Positions 50,018 to 56,573 of a stretch of DNA of 56,573 nucleotides are shown here, one piece after another (positions within the stretch are counted from its first letter, which is position 1; every line of letters begins with the position of its first letter). Origin of the DNA: WRAI01 sp031549605 (GTDB taxonomy: Bacteria > Bacillota > Clostridia > Oscillospirales > UBA929); the NCBI GenBank assembly GCA_031549605.1, contig JAVBPM010000034.1, positions 1-56,573 on the forward strand, given 5' to 3'. Made by a program: the position numbers and the translations under genes. The notes under the pieces are model-generated. The model did no database searches. It was not told the origin of the DNA and saw nothing but the letters and a program-made list of their open reading frames with translations.

Positions 50018-50908
50018 ATGGAGCGCACGACAGCCGACAAAACGCGCGTGGCGTTGCGCGTGTCGCGCAATAGCATTGTGGCCAATGTGTTGCTGGCGGC
50101 CTTTAAGCTGTTGGCCGGTCTGGTTGCGCATTCGGCGGCCATGGTGTCGGACGCGGTGCACACGCTGTCGGACGTGCTGAGCACGGCAGTGGTCATAGTC
50201 GGCGTCAAGTTGGCGGGTCGCGAGGCCGACAAGGATCATCCTTACGGCCACGAGCGACTGGAGTGTGTGGCGGCGCTGATTTTGGCCGCCATCTTGGCCA
50301 TTACCGGCCTGTGGATTGGCATTGAGGGTGTGCGACTGATTTTGGACGGCGACGCCGGACAGCTGGCGGTGCCGGGTGTGCTGGCGCTGATTGCGGCGGT
50401 CGGCTCGATTGTTGTCAAAGAATTGATGTATCGCTACACACGCCGCGCGGCGCGGGCTATCCATTCGGGCGCGTTGATGGCCGACGCGTGGCACCACCGC
50501 AGCGACGCTCTGTCGTCGGTGGGCAGCTTGGTTGGCATTGCCGGCGCGCGGCTGGGACTGCCGGTGCTGGATCCGATTGCCAGCGTGGTTATCAGCCTGC
50601 TGATTGTACACGCCGCCTACGGCATCTTCCGCGACGCGGTGGCCAAAATGACCGACCGCGCCTGCGACGATGAGTTTGTCGCGCAGGTGCGCGGCGTAAT
50701 CTTGGCCCACCCCGAGGTGGTGGGCATTGACGTGTTGAAAACGCGCTTGTTTGGCGACCGCGTTTACGTCGATGTTGAGATATGCGTCGACGGTCGGCAG
50801 TCGCTTGCCATTACACACGCCATTGCCGAGCAGGTGCATGACGCCGTGGAAACGCGTTTTCCCACGGTCAAGCACTGCACGGTGCATGTCAACCCCAGCA
50901 GAGACTGA
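50018..50908 (+). CDS. Cation diffusion facilitator metal exporter
   Basis: The product is 296 residues with GGAGGGG before the ATG. It exports divalent metal ions in exchange for protons across the cell membrane. Six membrane helices are visible; the metal site pairs are DAVHTLSD in helix 2 (around residues 45-52) and ADAWHHRSDAL in helix 5 (around residues 154-164). The cytoplasmic C-terminal domain ends HCTVHVNPS. The likely NiCo riboswitch upstream suggests cobalt or nickel efflux, although the family also covers zinc and manganese. Confidence 0.95.
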   Translation: MERTTADKTRVALRVSRNSIVANVLLAAFKLLAGLVAHSAAMVSDAVHTLSDVLSTAVVIVGVKLAGREADKDHPYGHERLECVAALILAAILAITGLWIGIEGVRLILDGDAGQLAVPGVLALIAAVGSIVVKELMYRYTRRAARAIHSGALMADAWHHRSDALSSVGSLVGIAGARLGLPVLDPIASVVISLLIVHAAYGIFRDAVAKMTDRACDDEFVAQVRGVILAHPEVVGIDVLKTRLFGDRVYVDVEICVDGRQSLAITHAIAEQVHDAVETRFPTVKHCTVHVNPSRD

Positions 50909-50968
50909 CAGCCGTCGTCATCTTATTTTCCAAGATATCCTGCCGCCATTCCACTGAAACGACAAAGC

Positions 50969-51018
50969 GCACCCCAAACGTTAGCAGTGTGACACACTGA
51001 AACTAACGCAAGGGGTGC
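50969..51018 (+). repeat. Multi-part palindromic hairpin downstream of the exporter gene
   Basis: Nested arms GCACCCC/GGGGTGC, CGTTAG/CTAACG and CAGTGT/ACACTG are separated by short A-rich internal loops. No good T run follows, so it is a weak terminator at best. The structure resembles a REP-type or element-end palindrome, followed by ATGCCAAGAAGTGCCCG, reminiscent of a truncated transposase start. Confidence 0.55.
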
Positions 51019-51140
51019 ATTATTATGCCAAGAAGTGCCCGTCAAGGCCAAGCTTATTGAGGTTGACAAACAACTCACCGGCGTATGGGTGAGCCCCAAC
51101 ATCGATAAGAGAAAGACATGCTGCTCTCGATAGTGAATCG

Positions 51141-51716
51141 CTAACCCTCGCTGGCCGCTTCCGATAGCACGCTGCGATGTCGCACGAGGTAGTCAATGCC
51201 CGACCAGACAGTGACCGCCACCATGACAAAGCCGGCGGCGCGGTCGGTGGTCACTTCGTAGCTGCCGACGCAGAATAGCGTCGGATTGTTGCGAAAGGCG
51301 ATAAAAGCAATCGAGCAGATAATCTGCACCACTGTTTTAACCTTGCCGGAGAAGCCGGCGGCCAGCACCTTGCCCTGCGCGACAGCCACCAACCGCAGCG
51401 AGGTAATGATAAACTCGCGCGCGATGATAATCATCGCCGCCCAACTGGCCAGGCTGCCCTGCTGCACAAAAATCAGCATGGCCGCCGTAATCAGCAGTTT
51501 GTCGGCCAGCGGGTCGATAAACTTGCCAAAGGTGGTGACCTCGTTGTACTTGCGCGCCAAAAAGCCGTCGACCCAGTCGGTAAAGCTGGCCACAATGAAA
51601 ATCGCCAGCGCAGTATAGCGGTAAGAATCATGCGAATCGCTGTTAAGCAACGCCCACATAAATACAGGGATCAGCGCAATGCGGGCGAGTGTGACAATAC
51701 TGGCACGGGTCAGCAT
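51141..51716 (-). CDS. pgsA: CDP-diacylglycerol-glycerol-3-phosphate 3-phosphatidyltransferase
   Basis: The product is 191 residues, with TTGGAGGA before the ATG. It makes phosphatidylglycerophosphate for membrane lipid synthesis. The CDP-alcohol phosphatidyltransferase motif D-G-x2-A-R-x8-G-x3-D-x3-D is seen in DWVDGFLARKYNEVTTFGKF followed by IDPLAD. Several membrane helices follow. The start overlaps the rimO stop by 7 bases. Confidence 0.96.
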   Translation of the reverse strand: MLTRASIVTLARIALIPVFMWALLNSDSHDSYRYTALAIFIVASFTDWVDGFLARKYNEVTTFGKFIDPLADKLLITAAMLIFVQQGSLASWAAMIIIAREFIITSLRLVAVAQGKVLAAGFSGKVKTVVQIICSIAFIAFRNNPTLFCVGSYEVTTDRAAGFVMVAVTVWSGIDYLVRHRSVLSEAASEG

Positions 51717-53050
51717 AGCGTCTCCTCCAATCCTAGGGTCTCGCCGCACAGGTCACCATCCAGTGTATCGGTGATGCGTACGGCGACAAAATCGCCGGGG
51801 GAAAGTTCGTGCGCCGAGGTAAAGAACACCTTGCCGTCCACCTCTGGCGAGTCATAACCGCTACGTCCAAACCAGCACTCGGCCAGCCGGTCGTAGCCCT
51901 CGCACAGCACCTCCAGCGTGCGACCCAGCTGTCTGGCGTTAAAGCCGTCCATAATGTCGTTCTGCAACAGTTGCAACTGTTGTTGGCGCTGCACCGCGAC
52001 ATCATGGTCAACTGGATCGGGCAGCGACGCGGCGGCCGTACCCTCCTCGCAGCTAAAGGCAAACACACCGGCGCGCTCGCACTCATGCTTTTTCAAAAAC
52101 GCGGCCAGCGTGTCAAACGCGGCATCGTCCTCGCCCGGAAAACCGGTCATCACCGTCGTGCGCAGCACCAGTCCGTCAATGCGCTGGCGCAGCTTGGTAA
52201 ACAACGCGTCGAGACTGTCGGCCGTGTCACGGCGGTTCATCGCCGCGAGAATGCGCGTGTCGGCGTGCTGAATGGGAATGTCCAGATACTTGACTACCTT
52301 TGGCTGCTCGGCCACCAGCTCAATCAGCTCGTCGTCAATCAGCGACGGGTAGAGGTAGTGCAGTCGCAGCCAGCGCAGTCCGTCAATGGCACACAGCCGA
52401 CGCAGCAACGGTACCAGCGACGGTTGTCCGTACAAGTCGACGCCATAGCGCGTCGTGTCCTGCGACACGACAATCAACTCGCGCACGCCGTCGGCCACCA
52501 GTCGCTCGGCCTGCGCCACCAACTGCTCCATCGGCGCACTGCGGAACGGGCCGCGAATGGAGGGAATTAAGCAGTAAGCGCAGCGGTTGTCGCAGCCCTC
52601 GCTGACCTTCAAATAGGCGGTGCTCGGCGGCGTCGACAGCGTGCGCTCTTCAGCGACAACGGCGCTGTCGAGATTGTCCAGCAGCGACCGTTTCTCACCC
52701 GCCACAGCAGCATTGACAATGTCAACGACCCGCTCGGTTTGCCCGCAACCGACAATGCCGTCCACCTCGGGCAGCTCGGTCATCACTTCGTCGCGCACCA
52801 GTTGCGGCAAGCAACCGGCCACCACCAGCGTACGCAGCCGGCCCATGGTCTTAAACGCGGCCAGCTCCAGAATTTGGTCTACCGCCTCCTGCCGCGCGCT
52901 TTCCAAAAACGCGCAGGTGTTGACAACGGCTACCTCGGCCTCATCGGTTTTAACAGTGGGCGTATAGCCGGCTTGTTGCAATAAATAGAGCATACGCTCA
53001 CTGTCGACGGTGTTTTTGGCACAGCCCAGCGTAACAAACAGCAATTTCAA
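51710..53050 (-). CDS. rimO: Ribosomal protein S12 methylthiotransferase
   Basis: The product is 446 residues from a TTG start 10 bases after GGAGG; an ATG 18 bases earlier overlaps recX. It attaches a methylthio group to an Asp of ribosomal protein S12. The N-terminal cluster ligands are C10, C46 and C80; the radical-SAM triad is C153, C157 and C160 in CDNRCAYC; a TRAM domain ends the chain. LRLHYLYPSLIDDELI is typical for RimO rather than MiaB. Confidence 0.96.
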   Translation of the reverse strand: MKLLFVTLGCAKNTVDSERMLYLLQQAGYTPTVKTDEAEVAVVNTCAFLESARQEAVDQILELAAFKTMGRLRTLVVAGCLPQLVRDEVMTELPEVDGIVGCGQTERVVDIVNAAVAGEKRSLLDNLDSAVVAEERTLSTPPSTAYLKVSEGCDNRCAYCLIPSIRGPFRSAPMEQLVAQAERLVADGVRELIVVSQDTTRYGVDLYGQPSLVPLLRRLCAIDGLRWLRLHYLYPSLIDDELIELVAEQPKVVKYLDIPIQHADTRILAAMNRRDTADSLDALFTKLRQRIDGLVLRTTVMTGFPGEDDAAFDTLAAFLKKHECERAGVFAFSCEEGTAAASLPDPVDHDVAVQRQQQLQLLQNDIMDGFNARQLGRTLEVLCEGYDRLAECWFGRSGYDSPEVDGKVFFTSAHELSPGDFVAVRITDTLDGDLCGETLGLEETLC

Positions 53051-53055
53051 GTGGT

Positions 53056-53499
53056 TTAGTCCTCCCATGGCCGCAGCGCGGCGTGGATATCGTCCCAGCT
53101 GTAGCCGCGCCGCGACAGTGCTGCGGCCGCCTTTTGCCGGGTCGTTTCGTCGTTCTGCCGGCTCAAGCGCGCCTTAAGCAGCTTTTGCAGTGTGTCGTCC
53201 GGGTCCGGCAGCTGCGCCAGCACCCGCTCAACAATGTCACTGTCAATGCCGCGCTGGTTCAGCTCCTGACGAATGCGGTAAAAGCCCTGCCCGCGCGCCG
53301 CGCGCGCCTTAGCAAAATCAGCAGCGTACGCCTCGTCGTCCAAATAGCGGTAGTCGAGCATAAAGGCAATCGTCGCCTCAATCTCAGCATCGTCGTAGCC
53401 CTTTTCCGCCAACTTACTGCCCAGCTCATAGACAGAGCAGGCGCGGCGACCCAAAATGGCCGCGGCGGTTTCTCTGCAGGTCGTCGGACGGCGTGGCAT
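53056..53499 (-). CDS. recX: Regulatory protein RecX
   Basis: The product is 147 residues. The ATG overlaps the recA stop (TGATG), so translation is coupled. Three-helix RecX repeats are visible: ACSVYELGSKLAEKGYDDAEIEATI, then YLDDEAYAADFAKARAARGQGFYRI in sequence. It modulates RecA filament activity. The length is short for Firmicutes RecX (often ~200-270 residues). Confidence 0.93.
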   Translation of the reverse strand: MPRRPTTCRETAAAILGRRACSVYELGSKLAEKGYDDAEIEATIAFMLDYRYLDDEAYAADFAKARAARGQGFYRIRQELNQRGIDSDIVERVLAQLPDPDDTLQKLLKARLSRQNDETTRQKAAAALSRRGYSWDDIHAALRPWED

Positions 53500-54626
53500 C
53501 AGTCGTCGTCTTCGTCAACAACAACGGCAATCGGCAGCTTGCCGCCGTCAGCCGTCGCGGCGGCAGCCGGACGCGTGTCCTTAACCGGCCCGAACTTCTT
53601 CTTGCCTTTAACAATGGACAAATTCAGCGAGTCGGCCTGGCTGCGAATTTCCTTCTCCAGCCCGGCGGCAATCTCGGGGTTTTCGGCCAGAAAACGGCAA
53701 GCCGTGTCGCGACCCTGTCCCAGTCGCGTGTCGCCCATGGAGAACCACGAACCCGACTTCTGCACCAAGTCAAGCATCAAGCCCAAATCTACTAGCTCTC
53801 CCGTGCGTGAAATGCCCTGCCCGAAGATAATGTCAAACTCGCCTTCTTTGAACGGAGGCGCAATTTTGTTCTTAACGACCTTAGCGGCGGTGCGGTTGCC
53901 CACGGTCATGTCCGACACCTTGATGGCTTCCTTGCGGCGCACGTCAATGCGGACGCTGGAGTAGAACTTGAGTGCGCGTCCACCGGTCGTCACCTCATTG
54001 GGGCCATAGGTCTGACCAATTTTCTCGCGCAGCTGGTTGATAAAGATGACAATCGTGTTGGTGCGGGAAATCGAGCCGGCCAGCTTGCGCAGCGCCTGCG
54101 ACATCAAGCGCGCGTGCAAACCGACAAAGCTGTCGCCCATATCGCCGTCGATTTCCGCGCGCGGCACCAGCGCCGCCACACTGTCGACAACGACAATGTC
54201 CAATGCGCCCGAGCGCACCAGCGAGTCGGTGATTTCCAGCGCCTGCTCGCCGTTATCCGGCTGCGCCACCAGCAGATTTTCAATGTCGACACCCAGCGCG
54301 GCGGCATAGGTGGGATCGAGCGCGTGCTCGGCGTCGATAAACGCCGCCTCGCCGCCGTTTTTTTGCGCCTGTGCAATGACATGCAGCGTCAGCGTCGTTT
54401 TACCCGACGATTCCGGCCCGTAGATCTCAATGATGCGCCCACGCGGCAGACCGCCCACGCCCAGCGCAATGTCCAGTGACAGCGATCCGGTGGAAATGGC
54501 GCTGACGTTGAGGTGCGAGTTTTCGCCCAGGCGCATGACGGCGCCCTTGCCATAGTCCTTTTCAATTTGGGCCAGTGCCGTGTCCAGCGCCTTGCGCTTC
54601 TCGTTGTTTTTGGTATCCTGAGCCAT
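53499..54626 (-). CDS. recA: Recombinase RecA
   Basis: The product is 375 residues; the ATG follows AGAAGGGTG, and a GTG four codons earlier is less well placed. Walker A is GPESSGKT (70-77), with the intersubunit segment MRLGENSHLNVSAISTGSLS and NQLREKIG loop 2 region. The C-terminal tail is acidic (VVVDEDDD) as usual. It carries out strand exchange and SOS activation. No LexA box is seen directly upstream, as it sits inside an operon behind prmC. Confidence 0.98.
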   Translation of the reverse strand: MAQDTKNNEKRKALDTALAQIEKDYGKGAVMRLGENSHLNVSAISTGSLSLDIALGVGGLPRGRIIEIYGPESSGKTTLTLHVIAQAQKNGGEAAFIDAEHALDPTYAAALGVDIENLLVAQPDNGEQALEITDSLVRSGALDIVVVDSVAALVPRAEIDGDMGDSFVGLHARLMSQALRKLAGSISRTNTIVIFINQLREKIGQTYGPNEVTTGGRALKFYSSVRIDVRRKEAIKVSDMTVGNRTAAKVVKNKIAPPFKEGEFDIIFGQGISRTGELVDLGLMLDLVQKSGSWFSMGDTRLGQGRDTACRFLAENPEIAAGLEKEIRSQADSLNLSIVKGKKKFGPVKDTRPAAAATADGGKLPIAVVVDEDDD

Positions 54627-54634
54627 GGTCGTTG

Positions 54635-55477
54635 TCACCCTTCTATCTTATGTATTTGAACAACGCGTTCAATTTGCTGCGTGTCTCTGAAAATCTCAGC
54701 GCGGCAGTCGCCAAACAGCGCCGCCACGTCCTGCGCCTGCCCGATGCCGCATTCCATCAGCAACGCGCCGTTTTCGCTGACCAGTCGGTCAAAGCAGCCG
54801 GCCAGCGCGCGATAAAAATCCAGCCCGTCGGCCCCGCCGTCCAGCGCCAGATGCGGCTCATAGTCACGCACCGAGCTGTCCAGCGTCGCCAAATCGGCGG
54901 AGGGGATGTACGGCGGATTGCACACCACCAGGTCATACCGCCCGGGTGGCGGCCCACTAAGCAGATCATGCTTCAGTAGTGCAACATTGGCAACTTGGTT
55001 GCGCTTGATATTGTGGCGGGCAATGTCGAGCGCGTCCTCACTGACATCGCAAAGTGTAACCTGCGCCTCGCGGAATTTCTTGGCAATCGAAAGCCCGATG
55101 CAGCCGCTGCCACAGCAGAGATCCAGCACCGTCGCCGTCGGCTTGGCCTCCAGCAGTGCCCACGCCAACTCGGCCAGCAGCTCGGTGTCAATACGCGGAA
55201 TCAGCACATCGGCTGTAACGGTCAGCGTCAGGTTGCAAAAGTCCCACTCGCCTATGATGTACGCAAGCGGCTCGCCGTTCAGCCGGCGTTCAAGTGCCAG
55301 CTTGCTCTCCAGCAGTGTGCCTTGCTCAACCTCCTTGGGTAAATGCAGCGGCAAATCGCGCCGCTGTATGCCCGTCGCCGCTCGCAGCAGCTCGGTTGCC
55401 TCCAGCTCGGGCATGACGACACCGGCGTCGGCCAGTTGGTCGGTCATCTCGCGCCGCAGCTGGGCGTAGGTCACCAC
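54635..55477 (-). CDS. prmC: Peptide chain release factor N5-glutamine methyltransferase
   Basis: The product is about 280 residues, starting at GTG overlapping the stop of the previous gene; a second GTG follows directly and is equally possible. It methylates the GGQ glutamine of release factors. Signatures are LIPRIDTELL, the SAM site VLDLCCGSGCIGLSIA, and the catalytic NPPYIP. Its stop lies 8 bases before recA. Confidence 0.95.
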   Translation of the reverse strand: MVTYAQLRREMTDQLADAGVVMPELEATELLRAATGIQRRDLPLHLPKEVEQGTLLESKLALERRLNGEPLAYIIGEWDFCNLTLTVTADVLIPRIDTELLAELAWALLEAKPTATVLDLCCGSGCIGLSIAKKFREAQVTLCDVSEDALDIARHNIKRNQVANVALLKHDLLSGPPPGRYDLVVCNPPYIPSADLATLDSSVRDYEPHLALDGGADGLDFYRALAGCFDRLVSENGALLMECGIGQAQDVAALFGDCRAEIFRDTQQIERVVQIHKIEG

Positions 55478-56412
55478 GTATCGCTGCCCTGCTGCTCGGG
55501 TCGAACCATCTCCAACGACTGGATGCCGATTTCAATCATGCCGTCGTCCGGCTCGCGCGTGGTCAACCGTTGCAGCCACAGGCCGGGCGTGCGCAGCAGA
55601 CGGCTCAGCCAGTTTTCGTGCCGGCCAGTCCAGCGGTTAAACTCATAGGCCAGCGACACCACCACCGGCAGCAGCGCCAACCGCAGGCCAAGACGCACCA
55701 ACAGATTGGTCGACGTCACCCAAAAGAAAAGCAGCACGCCGATGATCACGACGTTGAGCAAAAAGCTGGTGCCACAGCGCGGATGAAAGCGGGTAAACGT
55801 CTTGACATTCTCCACCGTCAGCGGCTGACCCGCCTCGTAGCAGGCAATGGTCTTGTGCTCGGCGCCATGATAGGCGAACACGCGCTGGATGTCCTTCATT
55901 CTCGTCACCAGCAGCAGATACAGCAGAAAAATCAGCACACGCAGCACACCCTCGCACAGACTGCGTACCAGCGTCGGCATACCTGTCGCCTTTTGCAACA
56001 GGCCGCCCAGCCATGTCGGCAGCAACGTAAAGAGCGCCAGCGCCAGCACAACGCCCAGCAGCATAGCGACAACCGTCAGCACTGACATGACGGCGCCCTT
56101 GTGCTTTTCAAGCCATTGATCCAGCTTGCTAGGCTTGGCGTTTTCCTCCTCGGGGTAATAGTTGGCCGAAAAATTCAGTGCCTTATAGCCCAGACGCATC
56201 GAAGACACAAAGTTGGGCAGTCCGCGCACAAACGGCCACGCCAAAACATGTGATTTGGGACGCGGCGGGTCGACCGGCCAGGTTTCGGTAACAACACCCT
56301 CCGGCGCGCGCACGACAACGGCCGCCTTATCCATGCCGCGCATCATGATACCCTCAATAACGGCTTGGCCGCCAATGGCGGTGCGGAAACCGCCCTTCTG
56401 TTCTTTACTCAA
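55471..56412 (-). CDS. DUF1385 membrane protein (YqhQ-like)
   Basis: The product is 313 residues from TTG after AAGAGGTG; longer in-frame starts upstream would overlap the next gene. It shows GGQAVIEGIMMRG near the start, then HGAEHKTIACYEAG and FHPRCGTSFLLNV, which are hallmark motifs of DUF1385. It has about four membrane segments. It is found next to prmC in many Clostridia. Function unknown; the conserved His/Cys motifs suggest metal binding. Confidence 0.93.
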   Translation of the reverse strand: MSKEQKGGFRTAIGGQAVIEGIMMRGMDKAAVVVRAPEGVVTETWPVDPPRPKSHVLAWPFVRGLPNFVSSMRLGYKALNFSANYYPEEENAKPSKLDQWLEKHKGAVMSVLTVVAMLLGVVLALALFTLLPTWLGGLLQKATGMPTLVRSLCEGVLRVLIFLLYLLLVTRMKDIQRVFAYHGAEHKTIACYEAGQPLTVENVKTFTRFHPRCGTSFLLNVVIIGVLLFFWVTSTNLLVRLGLRLALLPVVVSLAYEFNRWTGRHENWLSRLLRTPGLWLQRLTTREPDDGMIEIGIQSLEMVRPEQQGSDTW

Positions 56413-56422
56413 GTTACACCTC

Positions 56423-56572
56423 TTAATATTTGACGGTGACAATCGTACCGCCCATGTTGTCGCCCGACGTCGTATAGCTGCGGCCCTCCGGCACCAGCAC
56501 ATTCTCGGACGGCGCGTAATAGATAATCTGATAGCGGCTGTTGTCAACCAACACAACATCGACCGTGCGTGA
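56423..56572 (-). CDS. C-terminal end of an unknown protein cut by the window edge
   Basis: The last 49 residues (VDVVLVDNSRYQIIYYAPSE, ending IVTVKY) are present; the start is beyond the window. It looks beta-rich. The stop is 10 bases before the DUF1385 start, so it belongs to the same operon. It is not rpmE, which is often found here. Confidence 0.55.
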   Translation of the reverse strand, partial: SRTVDVVLVDNSRYQIIYYAPSENVLVPEGRSYTTSGDNMGGTIVTVKY

Positions 56573-56573
56573 C

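Noticed and set aside
51023..51229. 68-codon minus-strand frame overlapping pgsA
   Set aside because: It overlaps the pgsA end in another frame, with no ribosome site or recognisable sequence.
1..56573. tRNA, rRNA genes and CRISPR arrays
   Set aside because: No regularly spaced repeats with unique spacers and no cloverleaf with a GTTCRA loop were seen. A tRNA scan could still find one I missed.

Overview
The window reads as chromosomal DNA of an endospore-forming Clostridia-type Firmicute, probably Ruminococcaceae/Oscillospiraceae-like. Reasons are the spmA/spmB pair, AGGAGG ribosome sites with frequent TTG and GTG starts, TTGACA/TATAAT promoters, the recA-recX-rimO-pgsA order, an AbrB-family regulator and a short ProRS without an editing insert. 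From about 22 kb onward the DNA is G+C-rich (roughly 55-60% by eye). The first 20.7 kb is clearly A+T-richer (roughly 40%) and looks like an acquired island.

Region 1 (1-20.7 kb, all plus strand) is a type VII secretion (T7SSb/Ess-like) locus in an unusual form. It holds a TPR protein, three small WXG100-type helical proteins, a protein built of 23-residue repeats, a membrane FtsK/SpoIIIE ATPase with one intact motor domain, a separate protein with two further motor domains, a canonical WXG100 protein plus a 50-residue partner, a glycine-rich effector-like protein with two candidate membrane immunity proteins, a Hanks-type kinase with EssB-like topology, two small membrane proteins and a 2010-residue membrane-anchored Ig-repeat surface protein. 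No separate essA, esaA, esaB or essB homologue is seen. Gene order and tight spacing suggest one operon, with a strong hairpin between the small substrates and the machinery.

Region 2 (20.7-22.1 kb) is the right junction of the island: a C-terminal remnant of a large serine recombinase, an 80-residue conserved hypothetical protein, and terminators.

Region 3 (22.1-41.5 kb) contains a MmcQ/YjbR protein, an acyltransferase, a secreted repeat protein linked to a two-component system, a malate/lactate dehydrogenase plus malic enzyme operon, a five-gene MoxR-DUF58-transglutaminase-response regulator-kinase operon followed by an ABC exporter, an Xre repressor facing a 60-residue coiled-coil protein across twin operators, then nagB and proS. 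Region 4 (41.2-44.0 kb) is cysK followed by a small insertion carrying an Imm53-type immunity gene, flanked by a second copy of the cysK 3' end. Region 5 (44.1-56.6 kb) is mostly housekeeping: ligA-ruvB, spmA-spmB, an abrB/Xre divergent pair, a lipoprotein, a CDF metal exporter behind a probable NiCo riboswitch, and the DUF1385-prmC-recA-recX-rimO-pgsA operon.

The most notable system is the rearranged T7SS: split motor, kinase in the EssB position, and a 23-residue-repeat protein of unknown role. All family assignments come from reading motifs, not from database searches.
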